A stretch of DNA of 12,239 bases from Saprospiraceae bacterium (GTDB taxonomy: Bacteria > Bacteroidota > Bacteroidia > Chitinophagales > Saprospiraceae): positions 1-12,239 of the forward strand of contig SLKL01000422.1 of assembly GCA_007134625.1 (NCBI GenBank), written 5' to 3'. Within the stretch, counting starts at the first letter, position 1; the number at the start of each line of letters is the position of its first letter. Made by a program: the position numbers and the translations under genes. The notes under the pieces are model-generated. The model saw only the letters and a program-made list of their open reading frames with translations, ran no database searches and was not told the origin of the DNA. Shown here piece after piece: positions 1 to 7,471 of the stretch.

Positions 1-748
1 TCCCCTCTTTTGATTTTTTCGCTCCAAAAAGAAAAGCAAAAACCCCATCGAAGGAGGATAACCATATTTTATCGTCTTCAACCACTCCCTCGAGATAGCG
101 ATAGTCGCCGGCGTCATTGATGAAGGTTCCGGTAATTTTAGTGCCATCCTGACGGAACTCACCAATAGATGTCCTTTCGTTTTCCTCGCCGGGATTAAAG
201 GTTACTCTCCATTTTCCATCGATATCAATTTGAGGTTCAGACCTCGCAGCAAGTGGTAATTCAAAACGATTCTTTTTCGAATAAAAAGCCTCAAAGGGTA
301 TGATATAATTACCTCTTGACGGAACACTCCAAAAGCCCTGCATGATATTTTCTGCATATATCGCCTTTATGAAATTATCCGTTCCGGGAAAACGCATGGT
401 AAAAGTGTCCTTTGCAATACTCAAGTCTGTTCCAAAGGAGATGTCCGTCACCAAAACTTCCTCTTCTGCATTTTTAAAAATGGCAAAGAGTTCTCCATCT
501 TCGTCATAGCCAACTTCAAAAAGGAAAGGGAGTATGTTGTCCTCAATTTTTTCAGCCATCTCACTTAGATCGACATCAGCTTGACCAATACCCGGTCTAA
601 AGGTCGATTGCTGATCGAGATACAATTGACCGCGCCAATGCCCGGGAGGCATTTTTTCAAAAGGCTCTTTAAATTCGATACATGAGTACAAGCTTACTAT
701 CCCCAACAGGAGAAAGACCTTAAGGATGTTTTGACTTTTCGCGATCAT
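1..748 (-). CDS. N-terminal part of a TlpA-family thiol-disulfide oxidoreductase lipoprotein (partial, cut at window edge)
   Basis: An open frame runs from ATG at 748-746 to the window edge without a stop (249 codons visible). It begins with a basic start and a hydrophobic stretch ending in a lipobox-like LYSC, so Cys23 is the probable lipidation site and the protein is probably membrane-anchored in the envelope. The body is a beta-rich domain containing PGHWRGQL (about residues 36-43) and GDYRYLEGVV followed by SSFDGVFAFLF near the visible end. From family knowledge, this domain precedes a thioredoxin fold with a CxxC motif in Bacteroidota TlpA-like proteins. The thioredoxin part would lie beyond position 1 and is not seen, so redox activity is inferred. 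The gene is 52 bp downstream of the malic enzyme on the same strand with no clear promoter between, so co-transcription is possible. Confidence 0.7.
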   Translation of the reverse strand, partial: MIAKSQNILKVFLLLGIVSLYSCIEFKEPFEKMPPGHWRGQLYLDQQSTFRPGIGQADVDLSEMAEKIEDNILPFLFEVGYDEDGELFAIFKNAEEEVLVTDISFGTDLSIAKDTFTMRFPGTDNFIKAIYAENIMQGFWSVPSRGNYIIPFEAFYSKKNRFELPLAARSEPQIDIDGKWRVTFNPGEENERTSIGEFRQDGTKITGTFINDAGDYRYLEGVVEDDKIWLSSFDGVFAFLFGAKKSKEG

Positions 749-800
749 GGCTGTAATTTTTATCTAAACAAGCAGGGAAATAAAGGGTTGCAAAACCACC

Positions 801-1991
801 TTAAACTGAATTCGATTTTTCTTTCATCGCTGCCTTATACACTGCCTCTGCTACGCGATACCCCACCGCTTCATTAAGTGAAGAAGGGATAACGTGGTCC
901 GCACTGACATCACCGGTACACTCGGCTATCGCATGAGCTGCAGCTATTTTCATTGATGGGCTAATAGTCTTGGCTTTGGCATCCAAAGCACCACGGAAGA
1001 TACCTGGGAATCCCAGCACATTGTTAATCTGATTGGGCAGATCGCTCCTTCCGGTTCCAACTACTGCAGCACCACCCTTTTTGGCCTCTTCAGGCATAAT
1101 CTCAGGAGTTGGGTTGGCAAGTGCAAAAACGATAGGCTTTTTCGACATGGTTTTAATGTGGTCCGCCGTTAGTAAATCTCCTACACTGACACCGATGAAG
1201 ACATCAGCTTTCTTTATGGCATCATAAACTGAGCCCGTCTTATTGTTGGGGTTGGAATACCAAAGTGTATTTTTCTTTTCATCATTCAGATCGGTTCTGC
1301 TTTTGTGGATAATACCCTTAGAATCGCAGAGTACTATTTCTTTCACAGGTACACAAAATTTATCATTACTGTGGTCTATGCAAAGGAGTAATTTAGCGAT
1401 AGCTATCCCCGCAGCTCCGGCACCATTGATAACCACCTTGAGATCAGTTAACTTTTTACCGGTAACTTTTGCTGCATTGATCAGCGCAGCAAGCACTACT
1501 ATTGCCGTACCGTGTTGATCATCGTGAAAAACCGGAATACCTATATCCTGCAAACGCTCCTCTATCTCAAAGCTCCTCGGCGCTGAGATGTCCTCCAAGT
1601 TGATCCCTCCGAAAACGGGTGCGATATTTTTTACGGTTCTCACTATTTCATCCACATCCTGAGTATCGAGGCAGATTGGAAAAGCATCAATCGCAGCGAA
1701 TTTCTTAAAAAGCATAGCTTTCCCCTCCATCACAGGAATAGCTGCATGCGGACCTATATTTCCAAGTCCAAGTACTGCGCTTCCGTCAGAGACGATAGCG
1801 ACTGTATTGCTTTTGATGGTATAGTCCCAGACTGTATTGGGATTTTTTGCTATTTCTCTGCATGGCTCTGCCACTCCCGGCGAGTAAACCAAAGACAGGT
1901 CTTCCTTTGTTCTGACATCAAACTTGGAGGTAATCTTAATTTTTCCTCTTAAATGTTCGTGAAGCATCAGTGCCTCCTTATAAATATCCAT
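801..1991 (-). CDS. Malic enzyme (oxaloacetate-decarboxylating malate dehydrogenase), single-domain short form
   Basis: Oxidatively decarboxylates malate to pyruvate and CO2 with reduction of NAD(P), in the cytoplasm. The 396-aa product carries the family hallmarks in order: YSPGVAEPC with catalytic Tyr36; [13 protein letters not shown] at 68-80; the EGKA lysine at 91; [13 protein letters not shown] at 127-139, with metal-binding Glu132/Asp133; FHDDQHGTA at 155-163; the dinucleotide-binding GAGAAG at 190-195; ANPTPE at 292-297; and NQINN at 320-324. The length matches the short bacterial form. The C-terminal phosphotransacetylase-like domain found in roughly 750-aa MaeB-type enzymes is absent, and the stop is clean rather than a frameshift. 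Cofactor preference (NAD or NADP) cannot be read with confidence. The ATG at 1991 is preferred; no Shine-Dalgarno is seen, but a -7 box lies about 23 bp upstream. It is divergent from recN. Confidence 0.95.
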   Translation of the reverse strand: MDIYKEALMLHEHLRGKIKITSKFDVRTKEDLSLVYSPGVAEPCREIAKNPNTVWDYTIKSNTVAIVSDGSAVLGLGNIGPHAAIPVMEGKAMLFKKFAAIDAFPICLDTQDVDEIVRTVKNIAPVFGGINLEDISAPRSFEIEERLQDIGIPVFHDDQHGTAIVVLAALINAAKVTGKKLTDLKVVINGAGAAGIAIAKLLLCIDHSNDKFCVPVKEIVLCDSKGIIHKSRTDLNDEKKNTLWYSNPNNKTGSVYDAIKKADVFIGVSVGDLLTADHIKTMSKKPIVFALANPTPEIMPEEAKKGGAAVVGTGRSDLPNQINNVLGFPGIFRGALDAKAKTISPSMKIAAAHAIAECTGDVSADHVIPSSLNEAVGYRVAEAVYKAAMKEKSNSV

Positions 1992-2013
1992 TCATTTTTC
2001 ACTTTAATGAGCC

Positions 2014-2022
2014 GCAAAGGTA
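2014..2022 (-). promoter_or_regulatory. Putative Bacteroidota -7 box for the malic enzyme gene
   Basis: On the minus strand this reads TACCTTTGC, matching the TAnnTTTG -7 consensus of Bacteroidota sigma-A promoters. It lies 23 bp upstream of the malic enzyme ATG, giving a short leader. No convincing -33 TTG is present at the expected distance; that region is occupied by the start of a heptanucleotide repeat tract. Confidence 0.55.
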
Positions 2023-2033
2023 AGAAATATTAT

Positions 2034-2124
2034 GATGGCTGTTAGCTACTAGCTTCTGGTTGCTGGCTTCTGGCTTCTGGTTGCTGGCTTCTGGCTTCTG
2101 GCTTCTGATTTCTTGCTGCTGGAG
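2034..2124. repeat. Heptanucleotide tandem repeat tract A (consensus TCTGGCT, 13 phased units)
   Basis: The sequence divides without gaps into thirteen 7-bp units from 2034 to 2124, most reading TCTGGCT, TCTGGTT or GCTGGCT, with degenerate units at both ends. A three-unit block at 2055-2075 is repeated exactly at 2076-2096, a higher-order 21-bp duplication. No reading frame of known type uses it. It begins 11 bp upstream of the malic enzyme -7 box. Confidence 0.9.
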
Positions 2125-2313
2125 AATTCACGAAGGAGATATAGAATTCCCTATTTTCAATTAATCATTCATATTTTTTTCATTCCGTCCCGTAACCGAG
2201 ATTGAATTAATTAAATCGGGAGTGAAACCTCTGAGGGCTCTACGGTAAAAAATCTAATTACAAATACCCAAAAAATATTAATCTATCCCACCAAAATCAA
2301 CCCTATAAAAAAA

Positions 2314-2383
2314 CTTCCCACTTCCATCTTCCATCTTCCATCTTCCCAACTTATCAATTATCCATTATCCATTATCCATTAAA
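2314..2383. repeat. Heptanucleotide tandem repeat tract B (CTTCCAT then CATTATC units)
   Basis: Ten consecutive 7-bp units stay in phase across 70 bp. Five are of type CTTCCAT/CTTCCCA (2314-2348), followed by ACTTATC, AATTATC, CATTATC, CATTATC and CATTAAA (2349-2383). The switch of unit type without loss of the 7-bp register is notable. The tract ends 4 bp before the recN -7 box, so it covers the place where a -33 element would be. Confidence 0.9.
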
Positions 2384-2387
2384 ACAC

Positions 2388-2396
2388 TATTTTTGC
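2388..2396 (+). promoter_or_regulatory. Putative -7 box for recN-fabI
   Basis: TATTTTTGC matches the Bacteroidota TAnnTTTG -7 consensus and is 17 bp upstream of the ATG at 2414. It overlaps a possible in-frame TTG codon at 2393, which argues against translation starting there. No -33 TTG is visible about 20 bp upstream, where repeat units lie instead. Confidence 0.5.
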
Positions 2397-2413
2397 AACA
2401 AATTAAATTGAAT

Positions 2414-4072
2414 ATGCTGAAGCACTTAGCTGTCAGAAACTACGCCATAATAGAAAAAGTGGACTTCTTCCCGGGTAAAGGGCTCAATGTCATTACGGGT
2501 GAAACGGGAGCCGGTAAATCCATTTTACTTGGTGCTTTAGGTTTGATCCTCGGTCAACGCGCTGATCACAGTGTATTGAAAGACAAAGGTAAAAAGGGAA
2601 CTGTAGAGGCTATTTTTGAAATAGGAGAGTATGCGTTACAGCCATTTTTTGAGGAAAAAGATCTCGATTATTCGGATGAATTGATCGTAAGAAGAGAAAT
2701 ATTACCAGCTGGCAAATCAAGGGCTTTCATTAATGACACCCCTGCCCGTGTTGCTGATTTACAGGACTTGTCGAGCTATTTGGTAGATCTCCATCAGCAA
2801 TTTTCAGGACTGGATATTTATAGAAAAAACTATCAGTTAGAATTGCTCGATGCCATGAGCGAAGATGAGGATTCTTTAAACGCCTACCAAAGCCTTTTTT
2901 CTTCATGGAAAAAAATCCGAATCGAACTGGATGCCACATTGGAAAAGGAGGCTGAAGCGACAAAAGAATTTGACTTTTTGAGTTTTCAGCATGAGGAGTT
3001 GGAATCAGCAGATTTGCAGGAAAATGAACTTGTGGAGCTGGAGGAAGAATTATCCTCATTAGAGAATTTTGAGGAAATAAAGGACGCTTTTACTGCTCTT
3101 GAAAACGAACTGGAAGGTGAGCAATACGGCGTGAATGAACGCTTGAAAGAACTGGTACGCAGACTTTCGCGACTTGGGGATTTTAATCTGTCTTGTAAAG
3201 AACTTGGGCAGCGACTCGAATCGGTGCAAATAGAGCTGGAAGACATCTCGAGAGAAGCTTCAATGATCAACGATGGTCTGGAATTTGAACCGGGTAGATT
3301 GGAAGTGGTGAGGTCCAGAATTGACCTGTTGTACCGCCTGCTCAAAAAACATCAGCTGGAAGAAACACATGAGCTGATCGCTTTGCGAGATGCTATGAGC
3401 GAAAAACTGAAGGAGTACTCCTCTATGTCCGAAAAAATTGCCGGACTCAAAATAGAGGAGGAGAAGCTAAAAAAGCAGTTGACCACTGCCGGGGAAAAAC
3501 TTACCAAAGTGCGTTTGCAAGCTGCCGAAAATTTGCAAAAGCAGAGCATGCAGCGTCTGGAGCAATTGTCTATGCCGTACGCAAGGTTAAAAATCGATCT
3601 CAGCCCATTGCAAGAACCTGCAGAAACGGGTCTGGATGAAGTGACCTTCCTTTTTTCCGCTAATAAAGGTATGGATTTCAAAGATTTAAAGCAGGTAGCA
3701 TCAGGCGGTGAGGTCTCGCGATTGAACCTTTCCATCAAATCGGTCATAGCCGGAAAAATGCAGTTGCCCACATTGATTTTTGATGAAATAGACTCCGGTG
3801 TAAGTGGTGATGTGGCGCTGAAAATGGGAAAAATCATGAAAACCACAGCCGGCAACCATCAGATTATCGTCATAACTCACTCACCTCAGGTAGCCGCTTG
3901 CGGGGAGCAACACTTTTTTATACATAAAACAACACAGGGAGAAAATACTATTACCAATTTAAAATCGCTTACTAAAGAAGAAAGAATAAACCATATTGCA
4001 GTGATGTTGAGTTCGGATCCACCGTCCACAGCAGCTATTGAAAATGCAAAGGAATTAATCAACTTAAAATAA
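2414..4072 (+). CDS. recN: DNA repair protein RecN (SMC-like ATPase)
   Basis: RecN is a cytoplasmic SMC-family ATPase that acts in recombinational repair of double-strand breaks. The 552-aa product has an N-terminal half-ATPase with Walker A GETGAGKS (residues 29-36) and a long charged, Glu/Lys/Leu-rich central region with coiled-coil character (about 150-370). The C-terminal half-ATPase has the signature-like ASGGEVSRL (429-437), Walker B LIFDE (454-458) and the ITHSPQVAA switch region (from about 487). The length is normal for RecN. I choose ATG 2414 over the in-frame TTG at 2393: the product then begins MLKHLAVRNY as expected for the family, and the TTG lies inside the probable -7 box. fabI begins 9 bp after the stop, indicating an operon. 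Confidence 0.96.
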   Translation: MLKHLAVRNYAIIEKVDFFPGKGLNVITGETGAGKSILLGALGLILGQRADHSVLKDKGKKGTVEAIFEIGEYALQPFFEEKDLDYSDELIVRREILPAGKSRAFINDTPARVADLQDLSSYLVDLHQQFSGLDIYRKNYQLELLDAMSEDEDSLNAYQSLFSSWKKIRIELDATLEKEAEATKEFDFLSFQHEELESADLQENELVELEEELSSLENFEEIKDAFTALENELEGEQYGVNERLKELVRRLSRLGDFNLSCKELGQRLESVQIELEDISREASMINDGLEFEPGRLEVVRSRIDLLYRLLKKHQLEETHELIALRDAMSEKLKEYSSMSEKIAGLKIEEEKLKKQLTTAGEKLTKVRLQAAENLQKQSMQRLEQLSMPYARLKIDLSPLQEPAETGLDEVTFLFSANKGMDFKDLKQVASGGEVSRLNLSIKSVIAGKMQLPTLIFDEIDSGVSGDVALKMGKIMKTTAGNHQIIVITHSPQVAACGEQHFFIHKTTQGENTITNLKSLTKEERINHIAVMLSSDPPSTAAIENAKELINLK

Positions 4073-4081
4073 ATTACCTCT

Positions 4082-4888
4082 ATGTCAAACAATCTGTTAA
4101 AAGGAAAGAAAGGAATCATTTTTGGTGCACTTGACGAGCAATCTATCGCCTGGAAAGTAGCCGAACAATGCGTAGAACAGGGCGCTACCATATGCCTGAC
4201 CAATGCACCCGTTGCATTGAGATTTGGAAAAATACAGGAATTGGGAGAAAAACTAAATGCACCGGTAATTGCTGCCGACGCGACCAATATGGACGACCTG
4301 AATGCGCTGATTGACCAATCTCAGGAGGCGATGGGTGGCAAACTTGATTTTGTACTGCACTCCATCGGCATGTCGCTTAACGTAAGAAAGAAAAGAGGAT
4401 ACACCAACCTCAAGCACGACTGGATGCTAAAGACATTGGACATTTCAGCAGTATCTTTTCACAGACTGATGCAGTGTTTGTACGAAAAAGACGCCATGAA
4501 TGACTGGGGTTCTATTCTTGCTCTGAGTTACATTGCAGCTCAAAGGGTTTTTCCCGACTACAATGAAATGGCTGAAGCCAAGGCGCTATTGGAGTCTTTC
4601 GCGCGAAGTTTTGGCTACCATTTTGGCGTAAAGAAAAAAGTGAGGGTAAACACCATTTCACAATCGCCTACCTGGACCACTGCCGGTAGCGGAGTAAAGG
4701 GATTTCAGCAGTTTTTTGACTATGCGGAAGAGATGTCGCCCTTAGGCAATGCCACAGCCGATGAGTGTGCTCAGTACTGTACGATGATGTTCTCTGATTT
4801 TACCCGAAAAGTAACTATGCAGAACTTATTCCACGACGGCGGGTATTCCTTTATGGGAATCAATCCCAAAGTAATGGACGTAGAATAA
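4082..4888 (+). CDS. fabI: Enoyl-[acyl-carrier-protein] reductase FabI
   Basis: Catalyses the last, NAD(P)H-dependent reduction of each fatty-acid elongation cycle in the cytoplasm. The 268-aa product is a short-chain dehydrogenase-like protein of normal FabI length. Visible features are the nucleotide-binding segment GALDEQSIAW (15-24), HSIGMS (93-98), and the active-site pair of Tyr150 and Tyr160 with Lys167 in the Y-x6-K arrangement (YNEMAEAK). ISQSPTWTTAGSGVKGF (192-208) corresponds to the substrate-binding loop. The NVRKKRGYTNLKHDW stretch and the SPLGNATADECA segment are typical of the Bacteroidota FabI subgroup rather than the enterobacterial one. It follows recN by 9 bp, so it probably shares the recN promoter. 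A hairpin with a T-tract follows the stop by about 35 bp. Confidence 0.95.
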   Translation: MSNNLLKGKKGIIFGALDEQSIAWKVAEQCVEQGATICLTNAPVALRFGKIQELGEKLNAPVIAADATNMDDLNALIDQSQEAMGGKLDFVLHSIGMSLNVRKKRGYTNLKHDWMLKTLDISAVSFHRLMQCLYEKDAMNDWGSILALSYIAAQRVFPDYNEMAEAKALLESFARSFGYHFGVKKKVRVNTISQSPTWTTAGSGVKGFQQFFDYAEEMSPLGNATADECAQYCTMMFSDFTRKVTMQNLFHDGGYSFMGINPKVMDVE

Positions 4889-4910
4889 GCCGATCCAAAA
4901 ATATCAGGAT

Positions 4911-6902
4911 TTGAAATCATGTAAAAGCATCAGGGGAATACCAATAGATTTTTCGACCTTCGGAAAGTCCCTGATGCTTTTTTTATTCCTACTCTTAGGG
5001 GCATTACAAATAGATGCGCAGGATCGAAACCCTTTCCTGCCCGATGGACAACAAGGCTTCCCTGATGAGGAAGAACAAATAGATCAAGATACCATGCCGG
5101 AGCTTACCGGTCGTCCCGTTGTTGTGGAACAGGATACACAGTTCGTCAATTTTTACCTTTTCGATCAACCATTCAGGCAGTATAACCAACTTGAATCCGG
5201 TTTTAGAGATGAGGAACTACATTTTGACCCCATGAGGATGGGGCCCTGGGAGTACGCACGAACGGGACATCTCGGTGGACCTGCACGCCCCATGATATTG
5301 AAAATGGCGGGCGATATTGGTTTTAGAAGCGGCATAGATGATTACCGCCCCTATTTTAAAACCATTGATAATCAGCGATTGCTCTATCAGCATCGACCTT
5401 ATTCCCTACTCATGTACACGCAGGGTAATGAGCAGGACAAAAACAGAAGTAGAGGAGAATTCAGCAATAGTTTTGATGACGGTTTTGACTTCGGCATAGA
5501 ATACCACCGTATCAACCACCTTGGTGAATACAACCGTCAGCGTAATTTTCAGACCTATATTTCCACCACCTTTGCCCATCGGTCCGAGGATGGAAACTGG
5601 CACAATTTTTTTACTTTTATCTCCAATGCTGTTTTAGCTAATGAAAACGGAGGTCTTGCCGTAGATACCCTTCCAGAAGGGGAATTTTTTGATCAGGATC
5701 GCTCCCTTGCGGAGGTCGTATTGAATAATGCAGAATCAAGGCAAAGAAGTCGTACCGCCTATTTTTCCAATTACCGAAAAATTGGTGAAGCGGGAATTTT
5801 TGGACTCCGCCTGCCTTTTTACGCCAATCACTATATGTCTTTTGGCAATAGTTTTTATAAATTCTCGGATAATACACCTCCGGTTGATTACTACGGTCCC
5901 TTTCTGGAAACTGACAGGGGATTCAGGAGATTTGTGGAGCTTGGAACAATGGAACAGAGGTTGGGAATCACCATTGGAAGTATCTTCGACCGCGAGCGCG
6001 TGCAAGTCAATAACTACCTGACAGTAAACTTACTGTGGCAGCGGCATAGGGTAAGATTTGACCCTGAAGAATTTACTGTCATACAATGGTTTTTACAAGC
6101 TGAAATGGGTATCAGCCCCGGCGATTTTCTGACTGTTCGTGCCGATGGTCAATTGGGTCTCGGAGATGACGGAGGTGATGCCATTTTGAATGCAGAATTG
6201 AGTCTGGAGTTTAGGGAAGGTATGCGGTTGCAGGGTGAAGCAGGTTTTCTGAGACGTGAGGCCTCCCTGATGGAAAGCCAATACCCCACTACAGAAGGTT
6301 TTGTCTATCAAAACTCCTTCCCGAAGTTTACACATTCCTATCTCGGTGGTGAATTTCACTGGGAGAGGTTCGGTTTGGTGGCAGGATTCCGGCAGCATTT
6401 GCTTTTCAATTTACCCTTTTTTAATGAGGAGTCGCTACCGGAAATTCGGGACAACACCCTGGCTGTTCCGCAATTATTAGTCGAGTTAAATCCTCTGCAT
6501 TCCGGACCGATTATCCTCAATACAGCACTTGCCTGGCAACAACAAAACAGCAAGGAGTTGGCTATGCCGGATTTTTATTTAAAACAGCGGGTAGCTGTAA
6601 CGGCGGCCATTTTTGATGAAGCACTGGATTTTCAGGTAGGTTTGGATGCATTGTTTATCAGTGGTTATGAAGCTATGACTTACCGTCCCTGGCTAGGCGG
6701 ATTTGCGGTCAGTGGCAACAGTGTGCAAGGTCATTTTAGGGCCGACCCATACATCGCCATACAGATACAATCTTTTCAGGCTATTTTGAGGTTTGAAAAT
6801 GTAGGATTTAACTTCACGGATAGGGTGGATTATCATTTTTACCGCTACCCTCTTGCTGACTTTCAGGGTAGATTTACCATCAGGTGGCAGCTCAATGATT
6901 GA
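4911..6902 (+). CDS. Putative outer-membrane porin (Porin_10-like)
   Basis: A beta-rich 642-663-aa protein predicted to sit in the outer membrane as a barrel. After a hydrophobic segment (LMLFLFLLLGALQIDAQ) probably cleaved near the Ala-Gln, it has a proline/acid-rich linker and then long alternating aromatic/hydrophobic strands. Features recalling the Bacteroidota Porin_10 family include GPWEYARTGHLGGPARP, FDFGIEYHRINHLGEYNRQ and ANENGG. It ends on an aromatic-rich strand plus WQLND. The start is uncertain. TTG 4911 gives a basic n-region (MKSCKSIRG). ATG 4974 gives a very short signal (MLFLFLLLG) without basic residues but would place the preceding hairpin outside the gene. The substrate is unknown. 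A 22-nt gap separates it from fabI if TTG is used, and it overlaps the next gene by 8 nt. Confidence 0.75.
   Translation: MKSCKSIRGIPIDFSTFGKSLMLFLFLLLGALQIDAQDRNPFLPDGQQGFPDEEEQIDQDTMPELTGRPVVVEQDTQFVNFYLFDQPFRQYNQLESGFRDEELHFDPMRMGPWEYARTGHLGGPARPMILKMAGDIGFRSGIDDYRPYFKTIDNQRLLYQHRPYSLLMYTQGNEQDKNRSRGEFSNSFDDGFDFGIEYHRINHLGEYNRQRNFQTYISTTFAHRSEDGNWHNFFTFISNAVLANENGGLAVDTLPEGEFFDQDRSLAEVVLNNAESRQRSRTAYFSNYRKIGEAGIFGLRLPFYANHYMSFGNSFYKFSDNTPPVDYYGPFLETDRGFRRFVELGTMEQRLGITIGSIFDRERVQVNNYLTVNLLWQRHRVRFDPEEFTVIQWFLQAEMGISPGDFLTVRADGQLGLGDDGGDAILNAELSLEFREGMRLQGEAGFLRREASLMESQYPTTEGFVYQNSFPKFTHSYLGGEFHWERFGLVAGFRQHLLFNLPFFNEESLPEIRDNTLAVPQLLVELNPLHSGPIILNTALAWQQQNSKELAMPDFYLKQRVAVTAAIFDEALDFQVGLDALFISGYEAMTYRPWLGGFAVSGNSVQGHFRADPYIAIQIQSFQAILRFENVGFNFTDRVDYHFYRYPLADFQGRFTIRWQLND
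4923..4984 (+). terminator. Perfect 13-bp hairpin plus T-tract after fabI, overlapping the porin start region
   Basis: AAAAGCATCAGGG (4923-4935) pairs perfectly with CCCTGATGCTTTT (4969-4981) across a 33-nt loop and runs into seven consecutive T residues (4978-4984). This is the layout of an intrinsic terminator or attenuator, although the loop is longer than usual. A smaller imperfect stem (GAC...GTC) can form at the 3' side of the loop. The in-frame ATG at 4974 lies inside the 3' arm. Confidence 0.6.
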
Positions 6903-7389
6903 TAAGGCTTTGAAAATTTCGGAAAAAAAGAAACCCCTTAGCTTTGCCGCTAAAATCAAAGCGCAGATAAATTGGTATATCAGAGCAAAAACCATTTACG
7001 ATCTGCATTCTCCGTCTGCCTATTCACTGGGACAGTTATTTCTTAAATTGAAAAAAGGTGATAAAACAAACAATCTCCAACAACTTGAAGCCTTTCAGGG
7101 TGGGAACACTGTGGTTTTTTATTTGGCAAAAAAAGAGTTTGTTGAGTTCTTACAGAACTACGACGCCCGGGATCTCGATAGGAACATGCTGATCTACTCT
7201 GAGGATTTTCGATCTTTTGTCGATCCGGAAGACTTGTTAAAAAAATTCCACCCCCAAAAAACAGTACTGATAGAGGGCGCAAACCAACTGATGGTCCACA
7301 TCAAAGCGGAAAAGGGAGAGCCGGTTTGTATTCCTTTGATTGCTTATAAATGGAAATTTTGGAGGGCGGGGTTTTTTGAATCTTTTTGA
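6895..7389 (+). CDS. Unrecognised 164-aa protein, possibly a shortened relative of a Bacteroidota SAM-methyltransferase
   Basis: The ATG at 6895 overlaps the porin stop by 8 nt (translational coupling), so I prefer it to a TTG 42 bp upstream. The protein is basic and soluble: INWYIRAKTIYDLHSPSAY (residues 25-43) resembles the N-terminal (D/H)xHSP signature of a class I methyltransferase family common in Bacteroidota. The C-terminal part (TVLIEG at 123-128, then CIPLIAYKWKFWRAGFF) loosely resembles the last strands of that fold. I see no glycine-rich SAM-binding motif I, and the protein is far shorter than the 230-270 aa I would expect. It may be a degenerate, non-catalytic paralogue or an unrelated protein. 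The family link is inference from memory of the motif. Confidence 0.6.
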   Translation: MIDKALKISEKKKPLSFAAKIKAQINWYIRAKTIYDLHSPSAYSLGQLFLKLKKGDKTNNLQQLEAFQGGNTVVFYLAKKEFVEFLQNYDARDLDRNMLIYSEDFRSFVDPEDLLKKFHPQKTVLIEGANQLMVHIKAEKGEPVCIPLIAYKWKFWRAGFFESF

Positions 7390-7411
7390 TTGGGAACTTT
7401 TTCTTTAAAAG

Positions 7412-7447
7412 CTATTTTGAAAAATAGATGGCAAAATTCTAACTTTA
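7412..7447 (+). promoter_or_regulatory. Putative promoter with overlapping dyad for the small membrane protein
   Basis: TTTG at 7416-7419 and TAACTTTA at 7440-7447 are separated by 20 nt, matching the spacing and nearly the sequence of a Bacteroidota -33/-7 promoter (final G replaced by A). A 16-bp dyad, CTATTTT-GA-AAAATAG (7412-7427), overlaps the -33 element and could be an operator. The leader to the ATG at 7472 is short. Confidence 0.45.
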
Positions 7448-7471
7448 CATTTTCCACTTAATTCTGAAGCT

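Larger units (their letters stand above)
1992..2413. other. Divergent intergenic region between malic enzyme and recN
   Basis: This 422-bp gap has no credible gene. From left to right it contains: the malic enzyme leader and -7 box; heptad tract A (2034-2124); a 16-bp segment (2122-2137) that recurs inverted inside the repeat at 11722-11832; AT-rich DNA with an 18-bp near-perfect dyad at 2200-2217 (GATT, AATTAATT core, AATC, one mismatched pair); heptad tract B (2314-2383); and the recN -7 box. Confidence 0.85.

Noticed and set aside
2034..2383. CRISPR array or origin iterons
   Set aside because: The repeats are 7-bp contiguous units without unique spacers, no cas genes are present, and no replication initiator or DnaA-box cluster was noticed nearby.
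2393..2413. TTG start for recN giving a 7-residue N-terminal extension
   Set aside because: The TTG lies inside the likely -7 box, the extra residues do not resemble RecN, and ATG 2414 gives the expected MLKHLAVRNY start.
3352..3855. Serine-rich minus-strand open frames opposite recN
   Set aside because: They are antisense to a clearly coding RecN frame and are serine-rich from its Glu/Leu-rich codons.
6853..6894. TTG start 42 bp upstream for the 164-aa protein
   Set aside because: It would lengthen the overlap with the porin to 50 nt; ATG 6895 gives an ordinary 8-nt overlap.
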